NCBI RefSeq assembly: GCF_047511655.1
Contig: NC_133386.1
Location: 131,133,866 to 131,197,865 of the forward strand
Length of the DNA: 64,000 nucleotides
Origin: Castor canadensis
Taxonomy: Eukaryota > Chordata > Mammalia > Rodentia > Castoridae
Direction of reading: 5' to 3'
In this document: positions 59,001 to 60,879 of the stretch, in pieces
Layout: each line of letters begins with the position of its first letter
Numbering within the stretch: position 1 is the first letter of the stretch
The notes under the pieces: model-generated
Seen by the model: the letters and a program-made list of their open reading frames with translations, nothing else
Told to the model about the DNA's origin: nothing
Databases searched by the model: none
Program-made: the position numbers and the translations under genes

Positions 59001-59455
59001 TTGTTGGCAGTACTGAGGTTTGAACTCAGGGCTTTGCACTTGTTAAGCAGGTGCTCTTGAACCACAACTCCAGCCCATCTGCTGATTTCTTGATGCCAGA
59101 AAGCCTCTTTCACCATCACTGTAATATGACAGTATTATGAAAGATTGGTCCCTGGGGTAGAAAAATACTGACATCCATGTAAGTGACTGGTACTTTGCCC
59201 TTTTCTGCTATTTGAGAGGGTTGTGGAGGGATCTTGCCTACCAAGGTGACTAAGTTGAGCCTGTCTACCTCTTGCCTTCTTTTCCCCTGTGCCCGCAGTT
59301 ACGATCATGTGCCTTTCCTCATGCATGACTATGACCTGAGTAGAACAACCAATATCAGGGAGGTCATGCCAAATGCCACCTTTAGCTATCCTGCTTTCTT
59401 CAGTTGGACTTTCCTGAAAACTCTGAATGCTGGAAAATGGTTTGTACAACCAGAG
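9020..59455 (+). CDS. GDPD4: GDPD-family membrane phosphodiesterase, seven internal exons (partial gene, probably GDPD4)
   Basis: Seven exons (9020-9113, 11266-11325, 16003-16101, 16175-16268, 18112-18257, 18622-18704, 59299-59455) have AG/GT borders and compatible phases, giving 733 bp that encode 244 uninterrupted codons. The product has several hydrophobic segments followed by the start of a glycerophosphodiester phosphodiesterase domain: [21 protein letters not shown] and VPFLMHD carry the family's catalytic His/Arg, metal-binding Glu/Asp and second His. This order (multi-pass membrane part, then a GDPD domain facing outward) is that of GDPD2, GDPD4 and GDPD5, which cleave glycerophosphodiesters or GPI anchors at the cell surface. 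GDPD4 is chosen by remembered resemblance of the LETDV-to-LNAGKWF stretch, not by a search; GDPD2 or GDPD5 cannot be excluded. The upstream exon must donate two bases to the first codon and was not found. The C-terminal half of the catalytic domain lies beyond 59455, probably outside the window. Confidence 0.8.
9114..10539. other. Intron sequence
   Basis: No repeat or exon recognised with confidence. The ORF-like stretch around 9470-9890 lacks splice signals and has no family resemblance. Confidence 0.4.
10540..10700 (-). repeat. MIR-like ancient SINE remnant
   Basis: The order matches an antisense MIR: GCCTGGGTTTTATTTCC, then a TTGCCCAAGTCATATAAC block, then a short A/T-rich stretch and GTTAATAC. 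Confidence 0.6.
11266..11325 (+). CDS. GDPD4: GDPD4 exon: 20-codon loop/membrane edge
   Basis: A strong polypyrimidine acceptor (TTTGCTTTTGCAG) and a GTAGGA donor enclose exactly 20 codons, phase 0 at both ends. The peptide ends in ELYLHTCHK, matching the family's conserved L-H-x-x-HK stretch between membrane helices. It joins in frame with the exons on both sides. Confidence 0.7.
11326..12099. other. Intron sequence without recognised elements
   Basis: Short frames at 11402-11596 and 11696-11926 have no splice or family support. Confidence 0.4.
12100..12535 (+). mobile_element. LTR-like element with 38-bp direct repeat and AATAAA signal
   Basis: Retroviral LTR layout on +: a 38-bp direct repeat (12118-12155 and 12156-12193) in the enhancer position, GCAATATAAGCC near 12379 as a possible TATA region, and TCTCTAAATAAACTTCC near 12460 as a poly(A) signal followed by a CT/TG-rich segment. 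No internal coding region adjoins it, so it is probably a solo LTR. Exact ends and target duplications were not resolved. Confidence 0.6.
12536..14319. other. Intron sequence, possibly old repeat
   Basis: No exon recognised. On the minus strand around 13090-13250 there is weakly protein-like but stop-ridden sequence that could be an old repeat or processed pseudogene; I could not name it. Confidence 0.35.
14320..14615 (-). mobile_element. Old L1 ORF2 remnant
   Basis: Antisense RT-domain landmarks in decayed form: the CTTGCATCTATGTAC block, a TATAGTTCTCTGTTC block and AATTTCCTGGAAGAGTTTGT, in the same order as antisense ORF2 of copy A (about 4600-4800). Confidence 0.7.
14731..14814. repeat. 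Perfect 42-bp tandem duplication
   Basis: TCCTTGGTCTCAATGTTC... spans 14731-14772 and is repeated without change at 14773-14814. Confidence 0.95.
14838..14950 (+). repeat. Ancient L2/MIR-type interspersed repeat fragment
   Basis: Wording typical of old mammalian repeats: GATTTATTAGATATTTACTG, TGTACCAGACAC, GAGGCACCGAGGAAAT, then CTTATGAAGTTTATAG. Confidence 0.5.
15113..15658. mobile_element. Solo LTR (family shared with 43843-44444)
   Basis: The 546-bp element begins TGAAACCAGAGTTTTGG and ends CTCTCACA, so TG...CA ends are intact. The 4-bp AAAC lies on both sides (15109-15112 and 15659-15662). A second copy with the same order of blocks (GAGTTTTGGACC, AATAGACAAA, CAGTCCCAGTC, GGATGCCAAG-type) is at 43843-44444. 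Orientation is not settled. Confidence 0.88.
15839..15940 (-). mobile_element. B1/7SL-like SINE monomer
   Basis: Antisense B1: TTTTTTTGAGACAAGGTCTT, CCAGGCTAGCCTGAAACTC, ATCCTCCTGCCTC, ending CACCACACCTGGC, 60 bp upstream of a GDPD exon. Confidence 0.85.
16003..16101 (+). CDS. GDPD4: GDPD4 exon: transmembrane helix
   Basis: The acceptor is TTTCCTCAG and the donor GTAAGT. The 33 codons (phase 0-0) encode a very hydrophobic stretch starting [13 protein letters not shown], followed by KFWRDKW. A Trp with acidic and basic neighbours directly after this helix is typical of the GDPD2/4/5 group. The next exon begins only 73 bp downstream. Confidence 0.82.
16102..16174 (+). other. 73-bp intron
   Basis: A minimal-size intron with a GTAAGT donor and a pyrimidine-rich TTTTTCTTCCAG acceptor separates two transmembrane exons of the GDPD gene. 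Confidence 0.8.
16175..16268 (+). CDS. GDPD4: GDPD4 exon: transmembrane helix
   Basis: The acceptor is TTTTTCTTCCAG and the donor GTATGT. It holds 31 codons plus one base; the peptide begins [14 protein letters not shown] and continues through a Ser-Trp-Pro helix to HLEAE. The PYVHL and SWP positions correspond to conserved positions in GDPD2/4/5 relatives. The single trailing G pairs with CT of the next exon to make an Ala codon. Confidence 0.82.
16269..16992. other. Intron sequence without recognised elements
   Basis: Nothing beyond short chance frames was seen. Confidence 0.4.
16993..17044. repeat. Alternating purine-pyrimidine tract, (GT)n
   Basis: GCGCACGCGC leads directly into about 20 GT units, 52 bp of uninterrupted alternation. 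Such tracts can adopt Z-DNA and vary in length. Confidence 0.95.
17385..17575 (+). repeat. MIR-like ancient SINE
   Basis: MIR order on +: GTATTTATTGAGTAACTATTA, GAGTCAGCACTGG, then AAGGCCCAGAGATTAAG and AGCCTGGTTTTGAACTCA. Confidence 0.75.
17675..17760. repeat. Pyrimidine-rich (C/T) tract
   Basis: About 85 bases almost entirely C and T on the + strand. Confidence 0.8.
17818..17898 (+). mobile_element. ID SINE
   Basis: GGGCTGGGAATGTAGCTCAG, GGAGCACTTGCATAGCAT and CCCCAGCACTG with A-tail; clear tRNA A-box. Confidence 0.85.
18112..18257 (+). CDS. GDPD4: GDPD4 exon: last membrane helix and start of the catalytic domain
   Basis: The acceptor is CATTTTTAG and the donor GTAGGT. Two bases complete the split Ala codon, then 48 codons encode a Leu-rich helix, the stretch [17 protein letters not shown], and FFGHRGAPM. 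The HRG is the first catalytic motif of the GDPD family (His and Arg contacting the phosphate). The LGPKP linker in front of HRGAPM is a hallmark of GDPD2/4/5. Confidence 0.93.
18622..18704 (+). CDS. GDPD4: GDPD4 exon: PEN and ETD catalytic motifs
   Basis: The acceptor is TTCTTCCACAG and the donor GTAGGA. It holds 27 codons plus AG and reads [20 protein letters not shown] then LETDVYL. The Glu of PEN and the Glu/Asp of ETD are the metal-binding acidic residues of the GDPD fold. The trailing AG joins T at 59299 to make Ser, so the reading continues across the 40.6-kb intron. Confidence 0.93.
18705..19554. other. Start of the large intron
   Basis: Contains weak L2/MIR-like wording (about 18990-19110 and 19250-19340). 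No exon seen. Confidence 0.4.
19555..19640 (-). mobile_element. ID SINE with poly(T) head
   Basis: A T-run, then TAGTACTGGTGTTTGAACTC, CATGCTTGCTAGGCAG and CACTTGAGCCACTCTGCC. Confidence 0.85.
19641..20489. other. Intron sequence
   Basis: No confident feature; a faint MIR-like patch near 19880-19980. Confidence 0.35.
20720..21151 (-). mobile_element. Solo LTR (family shared with 39547-40220)
   Basis: It starts TGTCACCAGATGATGG and ends CCTGCCTTA, with 4-bp ATTT on both sides (20716-20719, 21152-21155). Minus orientation is suggested by TTTATTTTAG, i.e. AATAAA on the minus strand. The flanks rejoin into continuous L1 ORF2 sequence when it is removed. The other copy has about 240 bp more in the middle. 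Confidence 0.82.
21187..21308 (+). mobile_element. ID SINE with long A-tail
   Basis: GGGCTGGTGGAGTGTCTTAA, GAGCATCTGCCTAGCAAA, CCCCAGTGCTGCC and A-rich tail. Confidence 0.85.
21392..21743 (-). mobile_element. Solo LTR related to the provirus LTR
   Basis: It starts TGCTGCGGGCAGG and ends GACTGCCTCA/CA. It shares GAAGAATCCA, GACACGTGGGTGT and a TTTATT block with the provirus LTR, in the same order. TTTATT is the poly(A) signal on the minus strand. It splits L1 sequence; exact ends are off by a few bases at most. Confidence 0.7.
22311..22593 (+). mobile_element. Old L1 ORF1 C-terminal remnant, left of the provirus
   Basis: The decayed frame resembles the L1 ORF1 C-terminal domain (AREKEQ then IADISAEFL) and runs into CCCAGACAAACAAAAGCTC and CTGTTCTACAAG, the end part of ORF1. 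After removal of the provirus the text continues at 39475 (GTTCTTCAGACTGAAAG), so the provirus landed inside this L1. Confidence 0.7.
22590..22593. repeat. Probable provirus target-site duplication (left)
   Basis: AAAG abuts the LTR; AAAAG follows the other LTR at 39470-39474 (4 of 5 bases match with one more base taken in). Confidence 0.5.
22594..22914 (-). mobile_element. Provirus 3' LTR
   Basis: The 321-bp LTR reads TGTTAACAGC ... CTGCCTCA on +, with a minus-strand AATAAA (CTTTTATTC on + near 22690). It aligns block by block with the split 5' LTR: GGTGTGGAAGAATC-like, GCTCTGCCAGGTGAAAGG, CACCTTGAACTTGGA and GAATTCATCATTACCTGGC. Confidence 0.9.
22915..22922 (-). other. Candidate polypurine tract of the provirus
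   Basis: GGGGAAAT on the minus strand directly precedes the 3' LTR, the position where plus-strand priming occurs in retroviruses. It is short. Confidence 0.5.
22923..24036 (-). pseudogene. env-like remnant of the provirus
   Basis: Minus-strand sequence between the L1 copy B insertion and the 3' LTR. A 77-codon frame (23945-23712) and a stop-ridden stretch near 23420-23270 with wording like the inner part of a gammaretroviral transmembrane subunit (QNKRKLDLL) suggest env by position and weak resemblance. No intact signal peptide, fusion region or surface subunit is present. Confidence 0.4.
24037..24051. repeat. Target-site duplication of L1 copy B (left)
   Basis: TAAAGTTTTTACTTA is repeated at 26718-26732. 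Confidence 0.93.
24052..26233 (+). pseudogene. L1 copy B ORF2 fragment (RT to C-terminus), one frameshift
   Basis: The first frame (24052-25338) carries the RT blocks [15 protein letters not shown] and FADD (24511-24522). It ends early because the C-run near 25323-25327 has one more C than copy A (RPQTLKL becomes RPPNS then stop). The second frame (25340-26233) resumes the same protein through the [19 protein letters not shown] region to the C-terminal SLICGH. One inserted base is therefore the only lesion. The N-terminal half of ORF2 is absent through 5' truncation. Confidence 0.93.
24052..26717 (+). mobile_element. Young L1 LINE, copy B (5'-truncated, 2.7 kb), inside the provirus
   Basis: Starts within ORF2 at [11 protein letters not shown] and runs through RT, the Cys-rich C-terminus, a 3' UTR with a G-rich tract (about 26603-26660), ATGAATAATAAAAG and poly(A). 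A perfect 15-bp duplication brackets it, with a TT/AAAG cleavage pattern. It differs from copy A at only about ten protein positions in the shared region. Confidence 0.96.
26718..26732. repeat. Target-site duplication of L1 copy B (right)
   Basis: Exact 15-bp match to 24037-24051, directly after the poly(A) tail. Confidence 0.93.
26733..27544 (-). pseudogene. pol remnant: integrase core and C-terminal part
   Basis: Minus-strand wording such as DNGPAF followed by decayed text fits the second catalytic Asp region of a retroviral integrase and the sequence downstream. It has several stops. The upstream integrase half resumes beyond the SINE at 27545-27759. Confidence 0.65.
27545..27759 (+). mobile_element. 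B1-ID dimeric SINE inside provirus integrase
   Basis: A B1-like part (GTGGCTCATGCCTATAATCC, CAGGAGGATTGCGGTTCGAA) is joined to an ID part (GGGCTGGTGGATGGAGTGGC, GAGTTCAAGCCCCAGCC), ending in A18. The integrase reading is broken on both sides, showing that the SINE came later. Confidence 0.85.
27760..28135 (-). pseudogene. pol remnant: integrase N-terminal part
   Basis: Decayed minus-strand text with a C-x-x-C pair (QGCSLC) and, just before the SINE, a DFTHMP catalytic-Asp block. These fit the zinc-binding and core start of a gammaretroviral integrase. Confidence 0.65.
28136..28693 (-). pseudogene. pol remnant: RNase H domain
   Basis: A 185-codon open frame on the minus strand. WFTDRSSS (the family normally has Gly where Arg stands), [17 protein letters not shown] and [11 protein letters not shown] hold the first three acidic residues (D, E, D) of retroviral RNase H. 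The remainder leads into the RNase H-integrase linker. RNase H removes genomic RNA during reverse transcription; this fragment is detached from its polymerase. Confidence 0.85.
28694..29240 (-). pseudogene. pol remnant: RT connection region
   Basis: Stop-interrupted minus-strand text with [31 protein letters not shown] and [13 protein letters not shown], the typical region between RT thumb and RNase H in gammaretroviruses. The fingers and palm, with the catalytic YxDD, are missing. Confidence 0.8.
29241..30258 (-). pseudogene. gag remnant (matrix, PPPY linker, capsid)
   Basis: The minus-strand frames 30258-29977, 30146-29490 and 29587-29207 overlap in different frames and together resemble gammaretroviral Gag: a matrix-like start with [15 protein letters not shown], a Pro-rich linker with a PPPY late-domain motif (29862-29873) and a capsid with [13 protein letters not shown] and the [20 protein letters not shown] stretch near the major homology region. 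At least two frameshifts separate the parts. The reading passes directly from capsid into RT connection, so nucleocapsid and protease were lost. Confidence 0.82.
29862..29873 (-). other. PPPY late-domain motif in gag remnant
   Basis: Four codons read PPPY on the minus strand between matrix and capsid, where gammaretroviruses recruit Nedd4-type ligases for budding. Confidence 0.7.
30259..32017 (-). other. Provirus leader (between primer-binding site and gag)
   Basis: GC-richer sequence of about 1.75 kb, unusually long for a leader, with no coding frame that resembles a known protein. It includes a CAC/CAT-rich patch at about 31085-31180 and an ID SINE relic at 30585-30662. Confidence 0.6.
30585..30662 (-). 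mobile_element. ID SINE relic in the provirus leader
   Basis: Antisense ID wording: GGATTTGAACTCATGGCC, CATCTGCTAGGCTGGTGC and ending in CACTGTCAGC. Confidence 0.6.
32018..32035 (-). promoter_or_regulatory. Retroviral primer-binding site, probably tRNA-Arg
   Basis: On the minus strand TGGCAAGCCAGACAGTAG begins two bases after the 5' LTR. By memory of tRNA-Arg(ACG), 15 of 18 bases match its 3'-end complement, with one difference being a CpG-type G-to-A. Lys, Pro, Glu and Leu primers fit much worse. Confidence 0.6.
32038..32069 (-). mobile_element. Provirus 5' LTR, 3' piece
   Basis: TGTTAACAGCAAAAGG and the following bases match the first 32 bases of the 3' LTR. The remainder of this LTR lies beyond L1 copy C at 39163-39469. 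Confidence 0.88.
32059..32069. repeat. Target-site duplication of L1 copy C (left)
   Basis: TAAAAGATCTT, repeated at 39152-39162; both lie in LTR sequence. Confidence 0.88.
32609..36421 (-). pseudogene. L1 copy C ORF2 (endonuclease-RT), multiply frameshifted
   Basis: ORF2 begins [20 protein letters not shown] with an intact-looking endonuclease domain: [15 protein letters not shown], the NLYAPN block, VVGDIN and SDHNAVKVE carry the APE-type Asn, Glu, Asp and His residues. The frame fails near 35290-35335 at an expanded T-run (A-run on the coding strand). RT fragments follow in other frames (34725-34249 with FADD, 34174-33959, 33966-33742, 33509-33159, 32907-32698). The TAG stop seen in copies A, B and D is GAG here (32609-32611), extending the last frame. 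Target: cutting of TT/AAAA-like sites and reverse transcription in place. Confidence 0.9.
36381..37559 (-). pseudogene. L1 copy C ORF1 (RNA-binding chaperone), one in-frame stop
   Basis: ORF1p is the trimeric RNA chaperone of L1 ribonucleoprotein particles. The frame starts [20 protein letters not shown] at 37559 and has about 392 codons: a long charged coiled coil ([20 protein letters not shown] and [15 protein letters not shown]), then a central RNA-recognition part ([14 protein letters not shown], then [14 protein letters not shown]) and a C-terminal domain ([14 protein letters not shown], then [15 protein letters not shown]). A single TGA at 37197-37199 interrupts it; the frame is the same on both sides, so CGA-to-TGA is likely. 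The C-terminus overlaps the ORF2 start by 41 bp in another frame. Confidence 0.9.
37600..38330 (-). promoter_or_regulatory. L1 copy C 5' UTR, A-rich part with internal repeat
   Basis: A-rich on the + strand. CAAGTTCAAATGCAATG and the following TTTCAGT, with CTCATCAAAGG further on, occur twice (about 38061-38172 and 38238-38310), a two-unit repeat of about 180 bp spacing. Confidence 0.7.
38331..39151 (-). promoter_or_regulatory. L1 copy C 5' UTR, GC-rich promoter part
   Basis: GC-rich sequence at the L1 5' end in an AT-rich neighbourhood. Open frames here (for example 38586-38945 on +) are by-products of composition, not genes. Confidence 0.75.
39132..39143 (-). promoter_or_regulatory. YY1-like site at the L1 5' end
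   Basis: CCAAGATGGTGG on the minus strand lies 9-20 bases from the L1 start. In human L1 a YY1 site (CAAGATGG) in the same place fixes the transcription start. Confidence 0.7.
39152..39162. repeat. Target-site duplication of L1 copy C (right)
   Basis: Exact 11-bp copy of 32059-32069. Confidence 0.88.
39163..39469 (-). mobile_element. Provirus 5' LTR, 5' piece
   Basis: Matches the 3' LTR from its base 33 on: GTGTGGTGAGGTGG, GCTCTGCCAGGTGAAAGG, CACCTTGAACTTGGAGG and GAATTCATCATTACCTGGC. It has lost the canonical first bases (CCTGA on + for CCTCA) and carries an insertion near 39417-39440. Confidence 0.88.
39470..39546 (+). mobile_element. Old L1 remnant between provirus and solo LTR
   Basis: GAGTTCTTCAGACTGAAAG continues the L1 text that stops at 22593, confirming the provirus insertion point. 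Confidence 0.65.
39547..40220 (-). mobile_element. Solo LTR, longer copy of the 20720-21151 family
   Basis: Shares CTTCCCACAGC-, GTGTTAGCAAGG-, AACATTTCCTGTTTCCCA, GACTCAAAATGGTGGT, ACATCTCAAAGAGGAA and CCTGCCTTA/ATGCCTCA blocks in order. GAAA lies on both sides (39543-39546 and 40221-40224). A segment of about 240 bp (39783-40022) is absent from the other copy. Confidence 0.8.
40587..40719 (-). mobile_element. B1/7SL-like SINE monomer
   Basis: GAGATGGGGTCACCTTATATT, TGGTCTTGAACTCAA, AAGTGATTCTCCCATCTCAG and an ACTACAGATGTGCAC block. Confidence 0.8.
42107..42180 (-). mobile_element. ID SINE
   Basis: Antisense ID: GTTTTGAACTACATTTG, CAGGCAAGCATTCTACC and TTTGAGCCATGTCCCC. Confidence 0.7.
42218..42302 (+). 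mobile_element. ID SINE
   Basis: CTGGGGATGTAGCTCAGTGG, TTTGCATGCATGAGGCCC and CAATTCCCAGCACTACC with A-tail; near-perfect tRNA-like A and B boxes. Confidence 0.88.
42966..43186 (-). mobile_element. B1-ID dimeric SINE
   Basis: Inverted ID part (TTTGAACTCAGGGCCTGACA, CTACTTGAGCCACTCTG) then antisense B1 part (CCCAAGTAGCTAGGGTTACTG). Confidence 0.8.
43765..44640 (-). mobile_element. MaLR-like LTR remnant split by a solo LTR
   Basis: Left part has GGATTTATTTTGGCTCAC and right part GTTCCAAGGGTTTCAGCCCA, the usual continuous wording of MST/THE1-type antisense LTRs. The insert between them is the solo LTR 43843-44444. Confidence 0.65.
43843..44444. mobile_element. Solo LTR (family shared with 15113-15658)
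   Basis: The 602-bp element starts TGAAACTGGAGTTTTGG and ends CTCCTTACA, flanked by 4-bp GTTC on both sides (43839-43842 and 44445-44448). Removing it restores the MaLR text. Confidence 0.92.
44730..44815 (+). mobile_element. ID SINE
   Basis: GGGGTAAGCTCAGTGGTAGA, CCCTAGCATGCACAAGACCC and CAATCTCCAGTGC with A-tail. Confidence 0.8.
44832..44884 (+). mobile_element. ID SINE, 3'-truncated
   Basis: TTGGGGTGTACCTCAGTGGC and CTTAGCATTCACAAGGCCC; the B-box end is missing. Confidence 0.7.
44955..45385 (+). promoter_or_regulatory. Three tandem ~140-bp units upstream of L1 ORF1 (5' UTR monomers)
   Basis: The block GGAGGTGAAC/GGAGGTGAAC/GGAGGGAAAC recurs at 45061, 45197 and 45341 (spacing 136 and 144), each preceded by a CC-TCC-rich segment and a TCATG or CACATG, and followed by CTGAAAGCACTG or a variant. 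Tandem monomers in front of ORF1 are the promoter arrangement of mouse and rat L1. Confidence 0.75.
45480..45552 (-). mobile_element. ID SINE relic
   Basis: GCTGAGGATCACATCCCATG, CCCTGAGCATGCAGGTG and CTACTGAGCCATAACCC are antisense ID wording. Confidence 0.6.
48298..48366 (+). mobile_element. ID SINE inside the old L1
   Basis: GGGCTGTTGTGATGGCCCAAG, GAGTGCCTGCCTAGCAAGC and GAGTTCAACAC. Confidence 0.75.
50040..50054. repeat. Target-site duplication of short L1 tail (left)
   Basis: AAAAAGACAACCTGA; the right copy lacks one A (50558-50571). Confidence 0.85.
50055..50557 (+). mobile_element. Young L1 3'-end insertion, 503 bp
   Basis: Starts CATTAGATCAAGGGC at the ORF2 stop region and carries the whole 3' UTR with a G-rich tract and AATAATAATAATAAAA tail. 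It sits inside old L1 ORF2. Confidence 0.92.
50558..50571. repeat. Target-site duplication of short L1 tail (right)
   Basis: AAAAAGACACCTGA, matching 50040-50054 except for one deleted A. Confidence 0.85.
51268..51345 (+). mobile_element. B1-like SINE fragment
   Basis: GGCAGAGGCAGGAGGATTGC, AAGTTTGAAGCC and an A-rich end. Confidence 0.7.
51378..51770 (-). mobile_element. MaLR-like (MST/THE1-type) LTR
   Basis: Antisense wording: GTTTATTTTGGCCCATGG, TTTCAGAGGTTTCAGCC, GGCATGTGGCAGA and GTTAGGCCCCACCTCC. The same order occurs at 61690-61985 and in 43765-44640. Confidence 0.65.
51771..52732. other. Intron sequence, unresolved
   Basis: No recognised exon. Possibly part of an old LTR-retroelement, but no family could be named. 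Confidence 0.35.
52733..52775. repeat. 13-bp direct repeat flanking a pure A-tract
   Basis: AAGGGTACTTGTG at 52733-52745 and 52763-52775 encloses 17 As (52746-52762) and nothing else. Confidence 0.92.
52776..52863 (+). mobile_element. ID SINE
   Basis: GGCTGAAGATACAACTGAGT, GCCTAGCATGCAGAAGGCC and CCATCCCCCGTACC with A tail running into a TA repeat. Confidence 0.8.
52864..53557. other. AT-rich intron sequence
   Basis: No exon or repeat family recognised. Confidence 0.4.
53558..53879 (-). mobile_element. Trimeric composite SINE (B1-like + B1-like + ID)
   Basis: Inverted ID (GTACTGGGGCTTGATCTCAG, CCACTTGAGCCATGTCTCC), then two antisense 7SL-like monomers; the last ends AGTAGCTGGGATTACAGGTG. 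Confidence 0.8.
53880..54330. other. AT-rich intron sequence
   Basis: No feature recognised. Confidence 0.4.
54331..54558 (+). mobile_element. B1-ID dimeric SINE with (AAAT)n tail
   Basis: AGCTGGGTGCCGTGTCTCACG, TCAGGAGGCAGAAATCAAG, then GGGCTGCTGGAGTGGCTGTA and CAAACCCCAATGCTGCC, ending in seven AAAT units. Confidence 0.88.
54574..57614 (-). mobile_element. L1 LINE, copy D (5'-truncated, 3.0 kb)
   Basis: Minus-strand ORF2 from the late endonuclease/early RT part to the 3' UTR, with a T-run (poly A) at 54574-54581 and a C-rich 3' UTR tract with a short internal repeat (about 54637-54722). The 9-bp ATAAGTCTT (54565-54573) and ATAGGTCTT (57615-57623) are a probable imperfect target duplication. 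Confidence 0.9.
55101..57614 (-). pseudogene. L1 copy D ORF2 fragment, several frameshifts and deletions
   Basis: RT and C-terminal ORF2 pieces lie in frames 57526-57248, 57190-56561 (FADDR block), 56483-56154 and 56002-55163. Compared with copy A there is a 24-bp in-frame deletion near 57032 (eight residues after LGI lost), small frameshifts, and a scrambled patch at 57558-57572. The stop corresponds to CTA at 55101-55103. More decayed than copies A and B. Confidence 0.88.
57624..57982. other. Intron sequence
   Basis: No feature recognised. Confidence 0.4.
57983..58092 (-). mobile_element. B1/7SL-like SINE monomer
   Basis: TATTTTGAGACAAGTTCTATG, CTTGAGCTCACAATCTTCC and GAGATTATAGGCATG. Confidence 0.8.
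58093..58988. other. Intron sequence
   Basis: Includes a short TTTTA repeat near 58370-58390. No exon or repeat family recognised. Confidence 0.4.
58989..59078 (-). mobile_element. ID SINE upstream of the last visible exon
   Basis: (TTG)n, then GGCAGTACTGAGGTTTGAAC, GTTAAGCAGGTGCTCTTGAA and AACTCCAGCCC, 220 bp before the 59299 exon. Confidence 0.82.
59299..59455 (+). CDS. GDPD4: GDPD4 exon: second catalytic His region
   Basis: The acceptor is TGTGCCCGCAG and the donor GTAAGA. One base finishes the split Ser codon, then 52 codons begin [19 protein letters not shown] and later read [14 protein letters not shown]. The HD after VPFLM is the second catalytic motif of the family, and RTTN and LNAG are conserved downstream. 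The exon ends in phase 0. No further exon was found in the 4.5 kb that follow. Confidence 0.93.
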
Positions 59456-60245
59456 GTAAGACATTCCTCAGTTTCACATACTTGCATTGAATCCCTTTGC
59501 TGTACAGGTCCATGTGCTGTTTCTGGAGATCAAGGCCAAAGGTGAAGATAGACAAATGTGCATATATTTTCATCCTAGTCTGGTAGCAGGCCTATAGCAT
59601 TGGCAATAAGGCTTTTCTGACAAGGCAATGAATCTGATTGCTGCTTTCACCATTCACCAGTCTGGAGATGCACTTGTAAACTTGTTTTTGTCATGTAATT
59701 ACTTTTTACCGAAGCATTTCACAAACTTTGATAGTGTGCCTACAATATATATATCACTTTCCTGAGTATTTTGAGTAGCTCACAGCCTTATAGATGAGGC
59801 AGACTGGGAAACATATTTGCTCTTGTTTCCTTTTTGCTATTCAATAAGTATGTATTGAGCATCTACTGGATATCAGACACATGGAATAAAATAGAAAGTA
59901 AGCACACCTCCAGCCCTAATGGGGTTCACAGGATAGTATACAAATAGATAATTATAAAATATTGTGATAAATGTCAAACCATAGTTAATTTCAGGTTAAT
60001 ATTAATGTTTTAGCAAATGTGTATTCTAGATGAAAGGTTGTTACATATCTGATATAGCACATTGCTCCCAAAAGTCCTGTTAGGATTTGTAAAATTTAAC
60101 TCACACCTAAAACTGAGTCAAAGTTTCATTAGATTGAGGTGTTTGATGGAGCAGTAGGGTTGATGAATGACTGACTGATAATTTTAATTAATGGGTGATC
60201 TTCCTTGGTGGTTCTTGGAACTCAGTGGTCCCTGTTGGGTTTTTA
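59456..60245. other. Intron sequence with an L2/MIR-like patch
   Basis: At about 59825-59940 AATAAGTATGTATTGAGCAT and later wording resemble old mammalian repeats. No exon seen. Confidence 0.4.
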
Positions 60246-60465
60246 TTTTTTTTGGTGGGATTGGGGTTTGAACTCAGGGCTCCATGCTTGCAAAGCAGGC
60301 GCTCTATTACTTGAGCCACACCTCCAGTCCATTTTGCTCTGGTTATTTTGGAGATGGGGGTCTCAAGAACTATTTGCCTGGTCTAGACTTGAACTGTAAT
60401 CTTCTTGATCTCAGTCTCCCAAACAGCAAGGACTACAGATGTGATCCACTGGCACCCAGCCAGTG
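60246..60465 (-). mobile_element. B1-ID dimeric SINE
   Basis: Inverted ID (TTGGGGTTTGAACTCAGGGC, CTTGAGCCACACCTCC) then antisense B1 ending GGACTACAGATGTG. Confidence 0.82.
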
Positions 60466-60591
60466 TTCCTTATTGTTGAAAGACAACAATAGTCATTTTT
60501 CATGTCAATTGTCATGGTTAACTATGACATTTAATATTTAATTTTTCACTAAATACTATACTTGGTTTGGGTTGTCAAAAACATTTTCTTA

Positions 60592-60682
60592 GGCTGAGGA
60601 TGTAGCTCAGTGTTGGAGCACTTGACTAACATGTACAAGGCCCTGGGTCCAATCCCCAGCACCACAAAACAATAACAAAAAT
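60592..60682 (+). mobile_element. ID SINE
   Basis: GGCTGAGGATGTAGCTCAGT, CAAGGCCCTGGGTCCAATCC and CCCAGCACCAC with an A-rich tail. Confidence 0.85.
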
Positions 60683-60697
60683 TAAAATCCCTGTTGT
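60683..60697. repeat. Target-site duplication of 167-bp L1 tail (left)
   Basis: TAAAATCCCTGTTGT is repeated at 60865-60879. Confidence 0.95.
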
Positions 60698-60864
60698 ACA
60701 AAATTAGAGATAAGGGCAAAATAGTTTCTGCTGGGTATTGAGGGGGGGGAAGCGGGAGGGGGTGGAGTGGGTGGTAAGGGAGGGGGTGGGGGCAGGGGGG
60801 AGAAATGAACCAAGCCTTGTATGCACATATGAATAATAAAAGAAAAATGAAAAAAAAAATAAAA
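60698..60864 (+). mobile_element. Very short young L1 insertion (167 bp of 3' UTR)
   Basis: Only ACAAAATTAGAGATAAGGGC through the G-rich tract, ATGAATAATAAAAG and poly(A) is present, bracketed by a perfect 15-bp duplication. It inserted in the tail of the ID SINE before it. Confidence 0.95.
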
Positions 60865-60879
60865 TAAAATCCCTGTTGT
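60865..60879. repeat. Target-site duplication of 167-bp L1 tail (right)
   Basis: Exact copy of 60683-60697. Confidence 0.95.

Larger units (their letters stand above)
18705..59298 (+). other. 40.6-kb GDPD4 intron filled by nested transposable elements
   Basis: The interval is fixed by the phase-2 donor at 18705 and the acceptor ending at 59298, whose flanking codons join as a single Ser. It contains a provirus, young L1 copies B, C and D, several old L1 remnants, solo LTRs and about twenty SINEs. I saw no additional exon-like frame inside it. Confidence 0.85.
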
